64,000 nucleotides of DNA from positions 1-64,000 of the forward strand of contig JAPLMU010000052.1 of assembly GCA_026386795.1 (NCBI GenBank), given 5' to 3'. The notes beneath the pieces were generated by a model. The model worked only from the letters and a program-made list of their open reading frames with translations. It was not told the DNA's origin and searched no databases. Position numbers and translations under genes: made by a program. This DNA is from Planctomycetota bacterium. Its GTDB lineage: Bacteria > Planctomycetota > Phycisphaerae > Phycisphaerales > SM1A02. Shown piece after piece: positions 17,497 to 26,415 of the stretch; position 1 is the first letter of the stretch; every line of letters starts with the position of its first letter.

Positions 17497-18330
17497 TTGG
17501 CGGGAGATGCGCAATGGAACGCGCGAGTCATAGTGAACACGGACGTTGAGCACCTCGGAAACCTCCACCTCGCTTCAAGCGCTTCTTTACAGAGCGTTTC
17601 TCCTGATCTTGCGTCCAAAGATCGACCAACTCGGGCACCACTGCCGCGATCTTTGGTTGTGTGGGCAGCATTTGCTGTTGCCTGCACGATAAGCATTGGA
17701 ATTCTGTGGACCGCTGCACCCGCGCGCGGAGTCATCAGTATGCGCACTGCTCGCGATCTGCGCGAGCCACCTGTGGCGTCGATCGTGCCATCAGTGGTGG
17801 CGACCACGCCACGCATTGCGCCGCGCGACACCCCGATGGCGCGCGATCAGTGGCGGGCGATCGTCATTTATGACAGTGGATCACCGGCGGGTGATGTTGC
17901 CGCACTCGAGCGTCGACACTTGGACGCTGGGCTTTCAGGGCTCGGCTATCACTTTGTAATTGGAAACGGCCAAGGAATGGAAGACGGGCAAGTGGCAGTC
18001 GGATTCCGATGGGAGCGCCAGCTCGCGGGCGCGCACGCCAATGCGGCAATGCGTGCACCATGGCCACTCCGGGCGCATGAAGCCCCGCTTTCATCCGTAG
18101 ACCTGAATCGAAGGGCAATTGCCGTGTGTTTGGTGGGAAATGGTGAACGGCGGGCATTCACGGACCGGCAGGCGCACGAATTATTGAGTCTCGTTCGGGC
18201 GCTTCAGGCTGAGTTAGGAATTGGTTCGCAGGCAGTGTTCTTTCATAGGGAATTGACGCCCGGCGCGAGTGGTTCGGGGGTTTCTGGTCAATTTCAGCCA
18301 GAAATCTTTCGTGCGCAACTTTTGCCGTAG
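17497..18330 (+). CDS. PGRP/N-acetylmuramoyl-L-alanine amidase-like protein with degenerate zinc site
   Basis: After a membrane-anchor or signal segment near residue 60, the C-terminal 160 residues match the amidase_2/PGRP fold: GLGYHFVIGNGQGMEDG, GFRWERQLAGAHA, IAVCLVGNGE and a final FHRELTPG. Active members bind zinc through His, His and Cys. Here the first His motif (normally HHS) reads IYDSGS, and the late Cys motif (normally DCPG) reads SGVSG, so two of three ligands are missing. It may bind peptidoglycan without cutting it. The start is uncertain: TTG 17497 or GTG 17533; neither has a clear Shine-Dalgarno. Confidence 0.75.
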   Translation: MAGDAQWNARVIVNTDVEHLGNLHLASSASLQSVSPDLASKDRPTRAPLPRSLVVWAAFAVACTISIGILWTAAPARGVISMRTARDLREPPVASIVPSVVATTPRIAPRDTPMARDQWRAIVIYDSGSPAGDVAALERRHLDAGLSGLGYHFVIGNGQGMEDGQVAVGFRWERQLAGAHANAAMRAPWPLRAHEAPLSSVDLNRRAIAVCLVGNGERRAFTDRQAHELLSLVRALQAELGIGSQAVFFHRELTPGASGSGVSGQFQPEIFRAQLLP

Positions 18331-18574
18331 TTCAACCGCTCAAACTTTCGGGAGAGAGCGAACCGAAATGTGTCCCCAAATGGAATTCTGACGCAATCTG
18401 TTGGCCTACATCGGAATATTGCAGCGTGTTGGTCGTTTTGCTACCCTGTTCCCGCTGTCTTGCCCCTCAAAGGGGTCACGTCTAGACGGCATGAGTGCCC
18501 ACCGAGCCCCCACGGTTGGAGCGCTCTCCTTCCTAGAGAATCGGTGCACGGGGTGTGTTTGTCTGCGAGTAACT

Positions 18575-19519
18575 ATGTTCATGTCTACGTCACCGACCAT
18601 TCCCGCAGAACTCTTCGGCTACAAAGTGGTTGACAGGGTCGGCGAAGGCGCGGCAAGTGTTGTCTATGCCGTGATGGACCCCAAGTCCCGGCAAGTGATG
18701 GCGCTCAAGCATGTGATTCGTCGCACCGAGAAGGATCAGCGGTTCATCGATCAGATCGCCCAGGAGTACCAAGTTGGCTCCAAGCTTGATCACCCGAACA
18801 TTCGTGCGATCAAGAAGTATTTAAAGAATCAGAAGTACATGATCGGCACGGTGCTTGACGCCGCGCTGTTGATGGAGCTTGTGGATGCTACGACGCTTGA
18901 TTTGAGCGCGCGTCCATCAGGCGTGAACATCGCCAAGTATTTCGCACAAGCGGCGCGTGCGTTGGCACACATGCATGAACGCGGCTTTGTCCATGCAGAC
19001 ATGAAGCCATCCAACATGATGGTCTGCGAGGACGGGACCGTGAAAGTCATTGACCTTGGTCAGGCGTGTGCACTCGGCTCAGTGAAGAAGCGGATTCAGG
19101 GAACGCCTGGATACATCGCACCGGAGCAGGCGCATCGGCAGGAAATTACTGCGCTCACAGATATCTACAACCTCGGGGCAACGCTCTATTGGGTGTTGTT
19201 GCGCGATGAAATCCCATGCGCGCTTCCTTCGCGTAATGGAAAGGTTGGAAGCGCGGTCGCTCCGGCCAGTATTCGTTTGCCGCAGCCATTGCATGAGCAG
19301 GATCCTCGAATTCCCAAGGAATTCAACGATATTGTCATGCACTGCATCCAAGTAGCGCCGGAAGCGCGTGCGCAGTCAATGGCAATTCTTGCTGAACGGC
19401 TTGATGCTGTTGCGGAGCATTGCGAAAAGACGCGCGCGGGTGCGGCTCTTGAGGGATTCCACTCCGACTCTGGAGCACCGGATCGTGGGTACGACAGCCA
19501 TCCATCGCGAGGCGGTTAA
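18575..19519 (+). CDS. Ser/Thr protein kinase, cytoplasmic
   Basis: The kinase domain spans residues 15-290. Seen are the Gly loop VGEGAASVVY, catalytic Lys45 (MALKHV), the catalytic loop HADMKPSNMM (Asp142, Lys144, Asn147; HAD instead of HRD), the metal motif DLG (Asp160; Leu instead of Phe) and GTPGYIAPEQ. All catalytic residues are kept, so activity is likely. It lacks the C-terminal transmembrane segment found in many planctomycete kinases. ATG 18581 is an alternative start. The protease gene begins 5 bp after the stop, so the pair is probably one operon. The 244 bp upstream hold no gene I can support. Confidence 0.9.
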   Translation: MFMSTSPTIPAELFGYKVVDRVGEGAASVVYAVMDPKSRQVMALKHVIRRTEKDQRFIDQIAQEYQVGSKLDHPNIRAIKKYLKNQKYMIGTVLDAALLMELVDATTLDLSARPSGVNIAKYFAQAARALAHMHERGFVHADMKPSNMMVCEDGTVKVIDLGQACALGSVKKRIQGTPGYIAPEQAHRQEITALTDIYNLGATLYWVLLRDEIPCALPSRNGKVGSAVAPASIRLPQPLHEQDPRIPKEFNDIVMHCIQVAPEARAQSMAILAERLDAVAEHCEKTRAGAALEGFHSDSGAPDRGYDSHPSRGG

Positions 19520-19524
19520 GCACT

Positions 19525-22152
19525 ATGGCACCACGCGTCGCTTGCGATTCGTGGTCAGCTCGAAGTGCGGGGGTCGGTAGGCGATCAGTGGAATTTGGTG
19601 CGAGAGCTCATGCAGGGTTAGCAGTGGGCTCACGCAACCGGTTAGCAATGGGCTCACGCATCCATGCAGTCTGCGCGTCGCTGACGGTCGGAGTCATGTT
19701 GTGCGATGTACATGTGGTGATGGGCATCGGTCCTCCGGTGGCTGCGCGAGCTGGCGCGAGCGATTCGTCCAGCATGGAGATTGACTCGCCCGACGCGCTG
19801 CAGGCACTTGAGGTTCGAATTCGCGCACTTGCGGCGAAGGTTCGACCAGCAGTCGTCGGCCTGGTATTTACTGATGAAAAAGGCGTTGACATTGGCTCAG
19901 GGAGCGGCACGATTATTTCTGCCGACGGGTGGGTGCTCACCGCTGGACATGTTGCCCAGCAGCCAGGCCGCACGATCAAGGTGTTGCTGGCCGACGGCAC
20001 AGAATTGGCAGGCGTCACCGTCGGCGCGCACTTTGGATCCGATGGCGATGTTGGGCTAGTAAAGATTTCCAATGGGGGGCGAGTGTTGCCTCTTGTTGAA
20101 ATGGGCGAATCGGCGTCGTTAGCGACCGGTGATCCAGTGGTGGCGTTTGGGCATCCTCTCGGGCCGGAGCGGTCTCCTTGGCGTCCTCCTCCGCTGCGCG
20201 TGGGGCGGGTGATCGGTCGCGATGGCTGGCGGCTGGCGATCGACGCTCCACTGAGCCCGGGCGACTCTGGGGGACCGGTCTTTAGCCTCGATGGTCTGCT
20301 GGTTGGCGTCAATAGTGAGGCCTCTGAACGGCCGGATTTGAATATGGCGGCGACGGCTGAGAGCGCGAAGTCTCATATGGCCACCATGCGCGAGGGGCTT
20401 GCAACGGGCGCCTATCTAGCCGACCCGGCGCAGGATCCGATTGAGGTGGCTTCGAAGTCTCGTGGCGGTCACGGCGACGGGGATGGGCATGATGATGCCG
20501 AGGCAGATGGTGGTGACGCTGCGCCTGATGATGGGCGCGATGCGCGCGTTGGTGACGCGGCACATGCGCGCAAGGAGCAGGCAGATCGGCACGCTAACAC
20601 GTTGGAGATGTTGGCGGCGCTCACGGATCCATATGCAGACTCAATTGTCAGCATCATCGTGGACTCGCGCGATGCGTGTTACGGCGTGGTGATTGATGAT
20701 GAAGGGCATGTTCTCACCAAGGCAAGCGAGTTGGGAACAGGTGCGCGCCGAATCGATGTGCTGCTTGGCGATGGTCTGTCAGTGCAAGGAAAGCGAATTG
20801 CGGTGGACAACGCACTCGACCTCGCGCTTCTTGAGACCGGAATTTCCGATGTCACGCCGGTGCTGTTTGATGTTGCGGTGGAGCCCGAGCTTGGTGATGC
20901 GGTGATTTCAGTGGGGCGAGGAATGGCGCCGCTGGCTCTTGGATTTCGTGGGCTTGGGACGTATGTCTCGGGCGGATCGGATAGCGCGAGTCGGGCATAT
21001 TTAGGCGTTGCTATGCGGCAACCGACGGACGAAGAACGCGCAGCGATTCCCGGCGGTGTTGGACAGGTGGTGTCTGCGGTGCTGCCGGGTTCCGGCGCGG
21101 CGGAGGCCGGCATGGCGGAGGGTGACGTGATCCTGCGCATTGATGGCGTCGTTGCGGCAACACCGGAATCAGCAGCGTCACCGATCCGTTCACATGCTCC
21201 GGGCGAGCAAGTCAGTGTGGAATTTATGCACGGTGCCGAGCGTCGCACGGTGTCAATGCGGATCTTGCGACCGCCATTTGGGGAGCAGCGCGTGGCGATG
21301 GCGGGAGGAGCAATATTGAGTCGGCGCGCCACTGGATTTGGCGAAGTGATTCAGCATGACTCGATTATTGCAGCACAGAACATGGGTGGTCCGGTAGTTG
21401 ATAGCCGTGGTCGCGTGGTTGGTTTGAATATTGCACGCGCAGATCGCATGAAGACCTATGCGTTGTCAGCGAAACGCGTACGCGCGTCGCTTGATGCGAT
21501 GTTGGCGCGCGTGAAAGCTGGTGATGTGATGCCGCCAGATGATCCGGCGGCAGGACTATCGGTAATCGAATTTGCAGCGGATGGATTCGCGCGCCTGACG
21601 GTGGGTGACGGGCGTGCACTTGGACCAACCAATGCCGTGGTAGCGAAGGAGAAGGACGGCGAAAGGTTGATCGGCGGATGGGGCGATGCAGATGACGTAG
21701 CAGTGTGGAAAGTGCGCCTTCCTGCAGCCGGGCGCTATGACATACTGCTTGATGTTGAAGGAATGGCGGGTGGCAAAGTGGATGTGTTCTTTGGTGACGA
21801 TTTGATGACTGTTGAGATTCCGCGTGGGCGCGCGTTTGGCTTATTGAGAGTGGGCGAGTCGGTTTCCAGCGTTGCGGAGGACTTACTAGTGCGGATCCAG
21901 CCCTTAGGGCGACCATCCGGACCATTGATGTTGTTGCGCGGAATAGTGATTCAGCGCACGGATCAACTGCGCATGGCCGAAGCAGCCATGCCGCTCTTAC
22001 GTTGGAAGGACTTTGAGCGATACAAGCGCGAATGGGCGCGCGAAGAGCGGCGTAAGGAGCGCGAGGCGGCGCGGGAGAAGATGAAGGCAGAGATACAGGC
22101 GGGAGTCGGTGCTGGCGCTGGGACTTCCAATAAGGAGCAAGGCAAACCATGA
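19525..22152 (+). CDS. Double HtrA-like protein: active trypsin-like domain plus PDZ-containing pseudo-protease
   Basis: Residues about 95-275 form a trypsin-like protease domain with LTAGHV (His142), SDGDVGLVK (Asp175) and SPGDSGGPV (Ser248). A His/Asp-rich linker (about 305-345) leads to a second trypsin-like half (360-480), in which the His motif reads VLTKASE. A PDZ domain (about 490-585, YLGVAMRQ to VSMRI) follows. Only after the PDZ comes the matching Ser motif, degenerated to AAQNMGGPVV (Met620). The C-terminal 200 residues hold a beta domain and a Lys/Arg/Glu-rich helix. The start at 19525 gives an odd N-terminus; ATG 19648 gives a more usual signal peptide. The kinase is upstream and the dCMP deaminase overlaps by 4 bp. 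Confidence 0.85.
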   Translation: MAPRVACDSWSARSAGVGRRSVEFGARAHAGLAVGSRNRLAMGSRIHAVCASLTVGVMLCDVHVVMGIGPPVAARAGASDSSSMEIDSPDALQALEVRIRALAAKVRPAVVGLVFTDEKGVDIGSGSGTIISADGWVLTAGHVAQQPGRTIKVLLADGTELAGVTVGAHFGSDGDVGLVKISNGGRVLPLVEMGESASLATGDPVVAFGHPLGPERSPWRPPPLRVGRVIGRDGWRLAIDAPLSPGDSGGPVFSLDGLLVGVNSEASERPDLNMAATAESAKSHMATMREGLATGAYLADPAQDPIEVASKSRGGHGDGDGHDDAEADGGDAAPDDGRDARVGDAAHARKEQADRHANTLEMLAALTDPYADSIVSIIVDSRDACYGVVIDDEGHVLTKASELGTGARRIDVLLGDGLSVQGKRIAVDNALDLALLETGISDVTPVLFDVAVEPELGDAVISVGRGMAPLALGFRGLGTYVSGGSDSASRAYLGVAMRQPTDEERAAIPGGVGQVVSAVLPGSGAAEAGMAEGDVILRIDGVVAATPESAASPIRSHAPGEQVSVEFMHGAERRTVSMRILRPPFGEQRVAMAGGAILSRRATGFGEVIQHDSIIAAQNMGGPVVDSRGRVVGLNIARADRMKTYALSAKRVRASLDAMLARVKAGDVMPPDDPAAGLSVIEFAADGFARLTVGDGRALGPTNAVVAKEKDGERLIGGWGDADDVAVWKVRLPAAGRYDILLDVEGMAGGKVDVFFGDDLMTVEIPRGRAFGLLRVGESVSSVAEDLLVRIQPLGRPSGPLMLLRGIVIQRTDQLRMAEAAMPLLRWKDFERYKREWAREERRKEREAAREKMKAEIQAGVGAGAGTSNKEQGKP

Positions 22153-22607
22153 GCGGGATGAAAGTTTCGGAGAAATGGGATCGACGATTTTTGGAACTCG
22201 CGGTGCAGATTGCTGGCTGGTCGAAGGATCCGAATCGCGGGGTAGGTGCCGTCATCGTGAGTGCGGCGCGACAGATTGTTGCCACGGGATTTAATGGCCT
22301 CCCACGCGGTGTTGATGATTTACCCGAGCGTCTTGAGCGCCCAGCAAAATATGACTTTGTGTGTCACGCAGAATTGAACGCGATCATTCAGTGCGCGCGC
22401 AACGGCGTGAGCCCGGTCGGTAGCACCGTCTATACGAGCTTCAGTCCATGCGTGCAGTGCACACTCGCGATTGTGCAGGCAGGCATTGTTCGGGTGGTGA
22501 CGTATGAGTACGGCGGAGACAGTGACGAGCATTGGCAAGTCAGCTTCGCGAAGGCGAAGGCAGTGATGCGCGAGGCCGGCGTGGAGTATGTGGCGTTGCG
22601 GAAGTAG
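22149..22607 (+). CDS. Deoxycytidylate (dCMP) deaminase
   Basis: The 152-residue zinc enzyme converts dCMP to dUMP for dTTP supply. The zinc and catalytic motifs are CHAELNAI (His, Glu) and PCVQC (two Cys). The start region WDRRFLELAVQIAGWSKDP and NGLPRG match the dCMP deaminase/ComEB family. The ATG overlaps the protease stop (ATGA), so it is translated from the kinase-protease mRNA. It converges on argS with a 2-bp gap. Confidence 0.92.
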   Translation: MSGMKVSEKWDRRFLELAVQIAGWSKDPNRGVGAVIVSAARQIVATGFNGLPRGVDDLPERLERPAKYDFVCHAELNAIIQCARNGVSPVGSTVYTSFSPCVQCTLAIVQAGIVRVVTYEYGGDSDEHWQVSFAKAKAVMREAGVEYVALRK

Positions 22608-22609
22608 CC

Positions 22610-24484
22610 CTACATGCGCTCGGGGGCTGTGATCCCCAAGAGCCCAAGCCCGTCCTTCATCACATGCTTGCTGATGGCGCACAGCCGCAGGCGGCTTGCG
22701 CGGAGGGCTTGATCCTCGCACTTCAGCACCGGGCATTGCTGATAGAAGCCGTTGTAACTCGTTGCCAGACCGTGCAGGTACGCGCATAGACGGCTTGGGT
22801 CGAGGTGCTGCGCCACTTCGCGCACGATCTGTGGGTAACGCAGCAAGGTGAGGGCCAGTTGTCGCTCCGCTGGCTCGGCGACGCTGATGGTCGGACGGGG
22901 TGGTGCGTGCGCGGCAGCATCAAGAGCTTTGCCAAGGATGCTTGCCATCCGTGCATGCGCGTATTGCAGATACGGCCCGGTGTCACCCTCGAAACTCACC
23001 ATCCGGTCGAGGTCGAAGACATAGTCGCGGGTGACGTCGGAGCCAAGGTCTGCGTACTTCACCGCGGCAATGCCGACAGCGCTGCCGATCGCCGCAAGGT
23101 CAGCGTCGGACATTCCAGCGGTCGGCGCATTCGGATCGCTTGCGCGGGCGCGGACTTCGCGTATGCCGCGGTCAATCGCTTCGTCAAGCAGGGCCTTAAG
23201 TGTGAAGTTCTCACCACTGCGCGTCTTTAGCGGCTTCTTGTCGGCACCAAGGACGCTTCCGAATGGAACGTGGATGAGTTCCGCTTCTGTGCCATCAGGA
23301 AGTTTGTTCCAGCCAATCATTCGTATGGCATCGAACACGTCCTTGAAATGATCACGTTGGCGTGCATCAACTACATAGACAACGCGGTCGCTCTTGAGAT
23401 CTTGAACTCGGAATTTGCATGCTGCTAAGTCAGTGGTTGCGTAAAGAAATCCACCATCGCGCTTACGGATGAGCATTGGACGTTCGCGGTCTGGGTAACG
23501 AACCACAATGGCCCCGTCGTCCTCCACGCCGAGGCCACTCTTTGCGAATGCCTCCACTGCAGGACCAAGTCGCTCGCGGAAGAAGCTCTCGCCGCGGCTG
23601 TGCTCATCAGTGAGCTGGACGCCTAGGACTGCAGCAGTTTCAAAGACTTCCTTCATAGTGCAATCGATGATCTTTTGCCACTCAGCCACCAACTGCGAAT
23701 CGCCGGATTGGAGCCGCACAAGCGTTGCGCGCGCATCTTCTTGGGCAAGTGCGGCGCCGATATTCTGTGCCTCAAGCTCCGCAATTCTGTGTGGACCAAC
23801 ACGCGTTGCTTGCGCGGCAATCATGCCAGCGGCATCATCGCGCCCTTCCATTTGCGCAGCCCGGTAGGCACGATTGAGATCATCAAGTGTGAGTGAATCA
23901 AGATTTGTACCTGCGCGGCGAAGTGCCGCAAGCGTCATGGCGATCGGCAGACCCCAATCACCAAGGTGATTTTCGCGCCACACTTTACGACCAAGTCGTT
24001 CGTGGACGCGCGCGATCGTGTCGCCAATGATGGTGGCGCGCAAGTGACCGACATGCATTTGCTTGGCGACATTTACTCCGCAGAGATCAACAGTGACCGC
24101 ATAAGTAGCAGTTGCCGGAGTGATGCCGAGTGCCGGCGAATCAAACGCATCAAGGGCAGCAGCAAGAGCGCTGCTCGCCAGATGGATGTTCACGAATCCA
24201 GGGCCTGCAATTTCTGCCTTGTCGGCAATGCCAGTGAGCTGCGCGCGTGCCAAGACATCAGTGGCGAGTTGCCGCGGGTTTGCACCGAGCTTCTTGGCAA
24301 GCGCCATAGCGAAGTTCGCTTGGAAGTCGCCAAACTGCGGATTGCCGCTCGGGCGAATGTGCGGATCCGATTCGCCGACTGGCAATCCAGTGACGGCGGC
24401 AATCGCTGTTCGGAGCGCACTGTCGAGTGCGGCCGTTGGATCGACGGATGGAGAAGAGGTGGACGCAGACACGGCGGCGGGCAT
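22610..24484 (-). CDS. argS: Arginyl-tRNA synthetase
   Basis: The 624-residue class I synthetase charges tRNA(Arg). The N-terminal Add1 domain (NPQFGDFQANFAMALAKKL) is followed by the HIGH-like motif MHVGHLRATIIGD. Then come LGDWG and the catalytic-domain end GADKKPLKTRSGEN, where ArgRS often lacks a canonical KMSKS. The C-terminal DALR helices include YLQYAHARMASIL. TATCCT lies 7 nt before the ATG on the minus strand. The gene is complete and in normal length range. Confidence 0.96.
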   Translation of the reverse strand: MPAAVSASTSSPSVDPTAALDSALRTAIAAVTGLPVGESDPHIRPSGNPQFGDFQANFAMALAKKLGANPRQLATDVLARAQLTGIADKAEIAGPGFVNIHLASSALAAALDAFDSPALGITPATATYAVTVDLCGVNVAKQMHVGHLRATIIGDTIARVHERLGRKVWRENHLGDWGLPIAMTLAALRRAGTNLDSLTLDDLNRAYRAAQMEGRDDAAGMIAAQATRVGPHRIAELEAQNIGAALAQEDARATLVRLQSGDSQLVAEWQKIIDCTMKEVFETAAVLGVQLTDEHSRGESFFRERLGPAVEAFAKSGLGVEDDGAIVVRYPDRERPMLIRKRDGGFLYATTDLAACKFRVQDLKSDRVVYVVDARQRDHFKDVFDAIRMIGWNKLPDGTEAELIHVPFGSVLGADKKPLKTRSGENFTLKALLDEAIDRGIREVRARASDPNAPTAGMSDADLAAIGSAVGIAAVKYADLGSDVTRDYVFDLDRMVSFEGDTGPYLQYAHARMASILGKALDAAAHAPPRPTISVAEPAERQLALTLLRYPQIVREVAQHLDPSRLCAYLHGLATSYNGFYQQCPVLKCEDQALRASRLRLCAISKHVMKDGLGLLGITAPERM

Positions 24485-24601
24485 TCGGAGGAGGATAGGA
24501 GAAGCGTGAATTTCTGTGCAAATTGAACCTCGGTAGGCATTCGCTGCACATTTCGCTCGGTCCGGTAGGTCGATTCTGGAGTCACTAGTAGTATTCCCTG
24601 C

Positions 24602-25189
24602 ATGGATGAGATCGAAGATCTAGCGGCCGAAGACAAATCAGTTGCAGACCTATTCGGCGAAATCATGGGCGAGCTTCGGCTTCTCAGCACGCTGTACATG
24701 AAGTCGCATCCGCCGGAGGTGACGCTGCAGCCAACGATCATCGTCAGTGAAGCGTTCGTGCGGCTCGCGAATCACCGCCCTGAGGAGTTCAAGAGCGAGG
24801 ACGATTTCCGCGCAACCGCATCAGTGATTCTTCGGCAGGTATTCGCCGAGCGCGCCAAGAAGCGCATCGAAGAAAAGCGCCGTGCGGCAGCGGTCATGCA
24901 GGAGCGGCGAGCGCAGAAGGGTGCTGCAGATCCGGTCGTCGAAGCGCAACTGCCGTCGTTTGAAGGCGCATCGCCAGAATTGACACTCGCCCTTGAGAAC
25001 GCACTTGAAATGCTTTCCGAGGTGGATGATCGATCAGCGCGGGTGGCGGAGCTGAAGATCTTCGGGTCGCTCCCAATGCTGACTATTTCAACGATCGTTG
25101 GAGGCACGCTGCAGTCAGCGGAGAAAGACTGGCGGTTTGCCAAGGCATTCTTGCAGAAGCATCTCAAGGATCGCGGCGACATTTCGTAA
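24602..25189 (+). CDS. ECF-type RNA polymerase sigma factor, planctomycete-expanded group
   Basis: The 195-residue product resembles the ECF-like sigma family common in planctomycetes: LFGEIMGELRLLSTLYMKS, TLQPTIIVSEAFVRLAN and FRATASVILRQVFAERAKKR cover region 2. A region 4 helix-turn-helix (VAELKIFGSLPMLTISTIVG) is near the end. No anti-sigma factor is adjacent. TAGTAT (24589-24594) lies 7 nt before the ATG. Its last 26 bp overlap the end of the convergent M42 peptidase gene. Confidence 0.88.
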   Translation: MDEIEDLAAEDKSVADLFGEIMGELRLLSTLYMKSHPPEVTLQPTIIVSEAFVRLANHRPEEFKSEDDFRATASVILRQVFAERAKKRIEEKRRAAAVMQERRAQKGAADPVVEAQLPSFEGASPELTLALENALEMLSEVDDRSARVAELKIFGSLPMLTISTIVGGTLQSAEKDWRFAKAFLQKHLKDRGDIS

Positions 25190-26381
25190 GTACGAAGGAT
25201 CGCTCGGTATAGAGGCGCTCCATAAGTTGTTCCGTAGTTTCCGCGAGTGGTGTGTCGATGCCGCACGCAGCGAGGTGCAGCATGGCAACCATTGAGTGGA
25301 AGTCATCGACGCTGACAAACTCTTGACCGATGTGCGCGGGGTGCGTGCCAGCAGCAACGCCATCGATATCTGCCATGTTGTGGTAATTACCAAGTGGTAG
25401 GCAAATACATGTGGATTGGTAGCCGTAGCAGGCGAAGGCGCTCGCTTCGCAACCCCCGCCGGGCATGAGTTTCCGTTGCCATTTGAACGCCGGATTTTGC
25501 TTAGATTCGGCGCTAAAGAGATGCGCGAGGTGATTTGTGAGAGCGGGCGTAAAGACGCTGATCCGGTCGCCAACACGGAGGATCGCGCCGGCACCAATGG
25601 GCGAATCATTGGGGAAACTTCGGGAGTTCTCGAGGCAGAGGAGGCGCGCATCCTTTGGAATCCATGCATTGCGTGCGGCGTGAATGGCGCCCATGAATCC
25701 AACTTCTTCGGCAACGGTGAACAGCAAGCCGACATGGCCGCAATGGTCGACATGAAGCATTTCGCCAAACGCGCACAGTGCGGCTGCCACTGCGGCAAGA
25801 TCATCGCATGCATCGGTATGGATGAGACCGTCGCGAATTTCAGCGCGCGGGAATTTCCAACGCGCAATGCAGCCGGGCTGAAGCCATGCGGGAGCGGTGG
25901 CCGCAACATCGGGCGATTGACTGGAAGTCACAGCGAGCGCCGCCGTCACTTCCTTGAACGGCATCGCATCAGCATTCAGCGATGCAATGACAGCATGCGC
26001 GCGCTCATTGCCAGGGCCGATCACTTCAATCGCAGTCCCGACAAAGTACGGGTCGTTGACACCGCCGCGAAATGACGCGTGTACGGAAGTTCCTTCGATG
26101 GACGTGACAACAAATGCGGGGTGATCAAGATGCGCCGTGATCAACAGCAATGGGGCCTTGTCATCGTGCCGGCGCTGGGTAATCAGATAGTTGCCGGCAT
26201 CGTCGCGCTTTGTGGTGACTTCGGCAGCGCGCTCTGATAGCCACTGGTCAATGAACGCCATCACTTTTGACTCAAGCCCCGCGGCTGTGGGGATCTGCGT
26301 CACTTCCAAGAGGAGGGCTTCGCGTGCTGCACGGATTTCAGGGGTGGGGGTGATCATGTGGTGTGGAAATGGTATTGCCAT
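25164..26381 (-). CDS. M42-family aminopeptidase-like metallopeptidase
   Basis: The 405-residue product shows the co-catalytic metal site of M42/M20-clan peptidases: AHLDHPAF (His, Asp), TDACDD (bridging Asp), FTVAEEVGFMGA (catalytic Glu pair), LENSRSF, and a late CLPLGNYHN His. M42 enzymes are cytoplasmic aminopeptidases, often tetrahedral dodecamers. Start 26381 is uncertain: ATG 26357 is in frame with TACCAT 11 nt upstream. The gene is divergent from ribBA, 34 bp away. Confidence 0.85.
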   Translation of the reverse strand: MAIPFPHHMITPTPEIRAAREALLLEVTQIPTAAGLESKVMAFIDQWLSERAAEVTTKRDDAGNYLITQRRHDDKAPLLLITAHLDHPAFVVTSIEGTSVHASFRGGVNDPYFVGTAIEVIGPGNERAHAVIASLNADAMPFKEVTAALAVTSSQSPDVAATAPAWLQPGCIARWKFPRAEIRDGLIHTDACDDLAAVAAALCAFGEMLHVDHCGHVGLLFTVAEEVGFMGAIHAARNAWIPKDARLLCLENSRSFPNDSPIGAGAILRVGDRISVFTPALTNHLAHLFSAESKQNPAFKWQRKLMPGGGCEASAFACYGYQSTCICLPLGNYHNMADIDGVAAGTHPAHIGQEFVSVDDFHSMVAMLHLAACGIDTPLAETTEQLMERLYTERSFVLTKCRRDP

Positions 26382-26415
26382 CCCGGCACCCCACTTCGCC
26401 TAACCTGTTCACCCT

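Noticed and set aside
22149..22607. Defence-type cytidine deaminase (anti-phage dCTP/dCMP deaminase)
   Set aside because: Length and motifs fit a single-domain housekeeping dCMP deaminase, and no other defence gene is adjacent.
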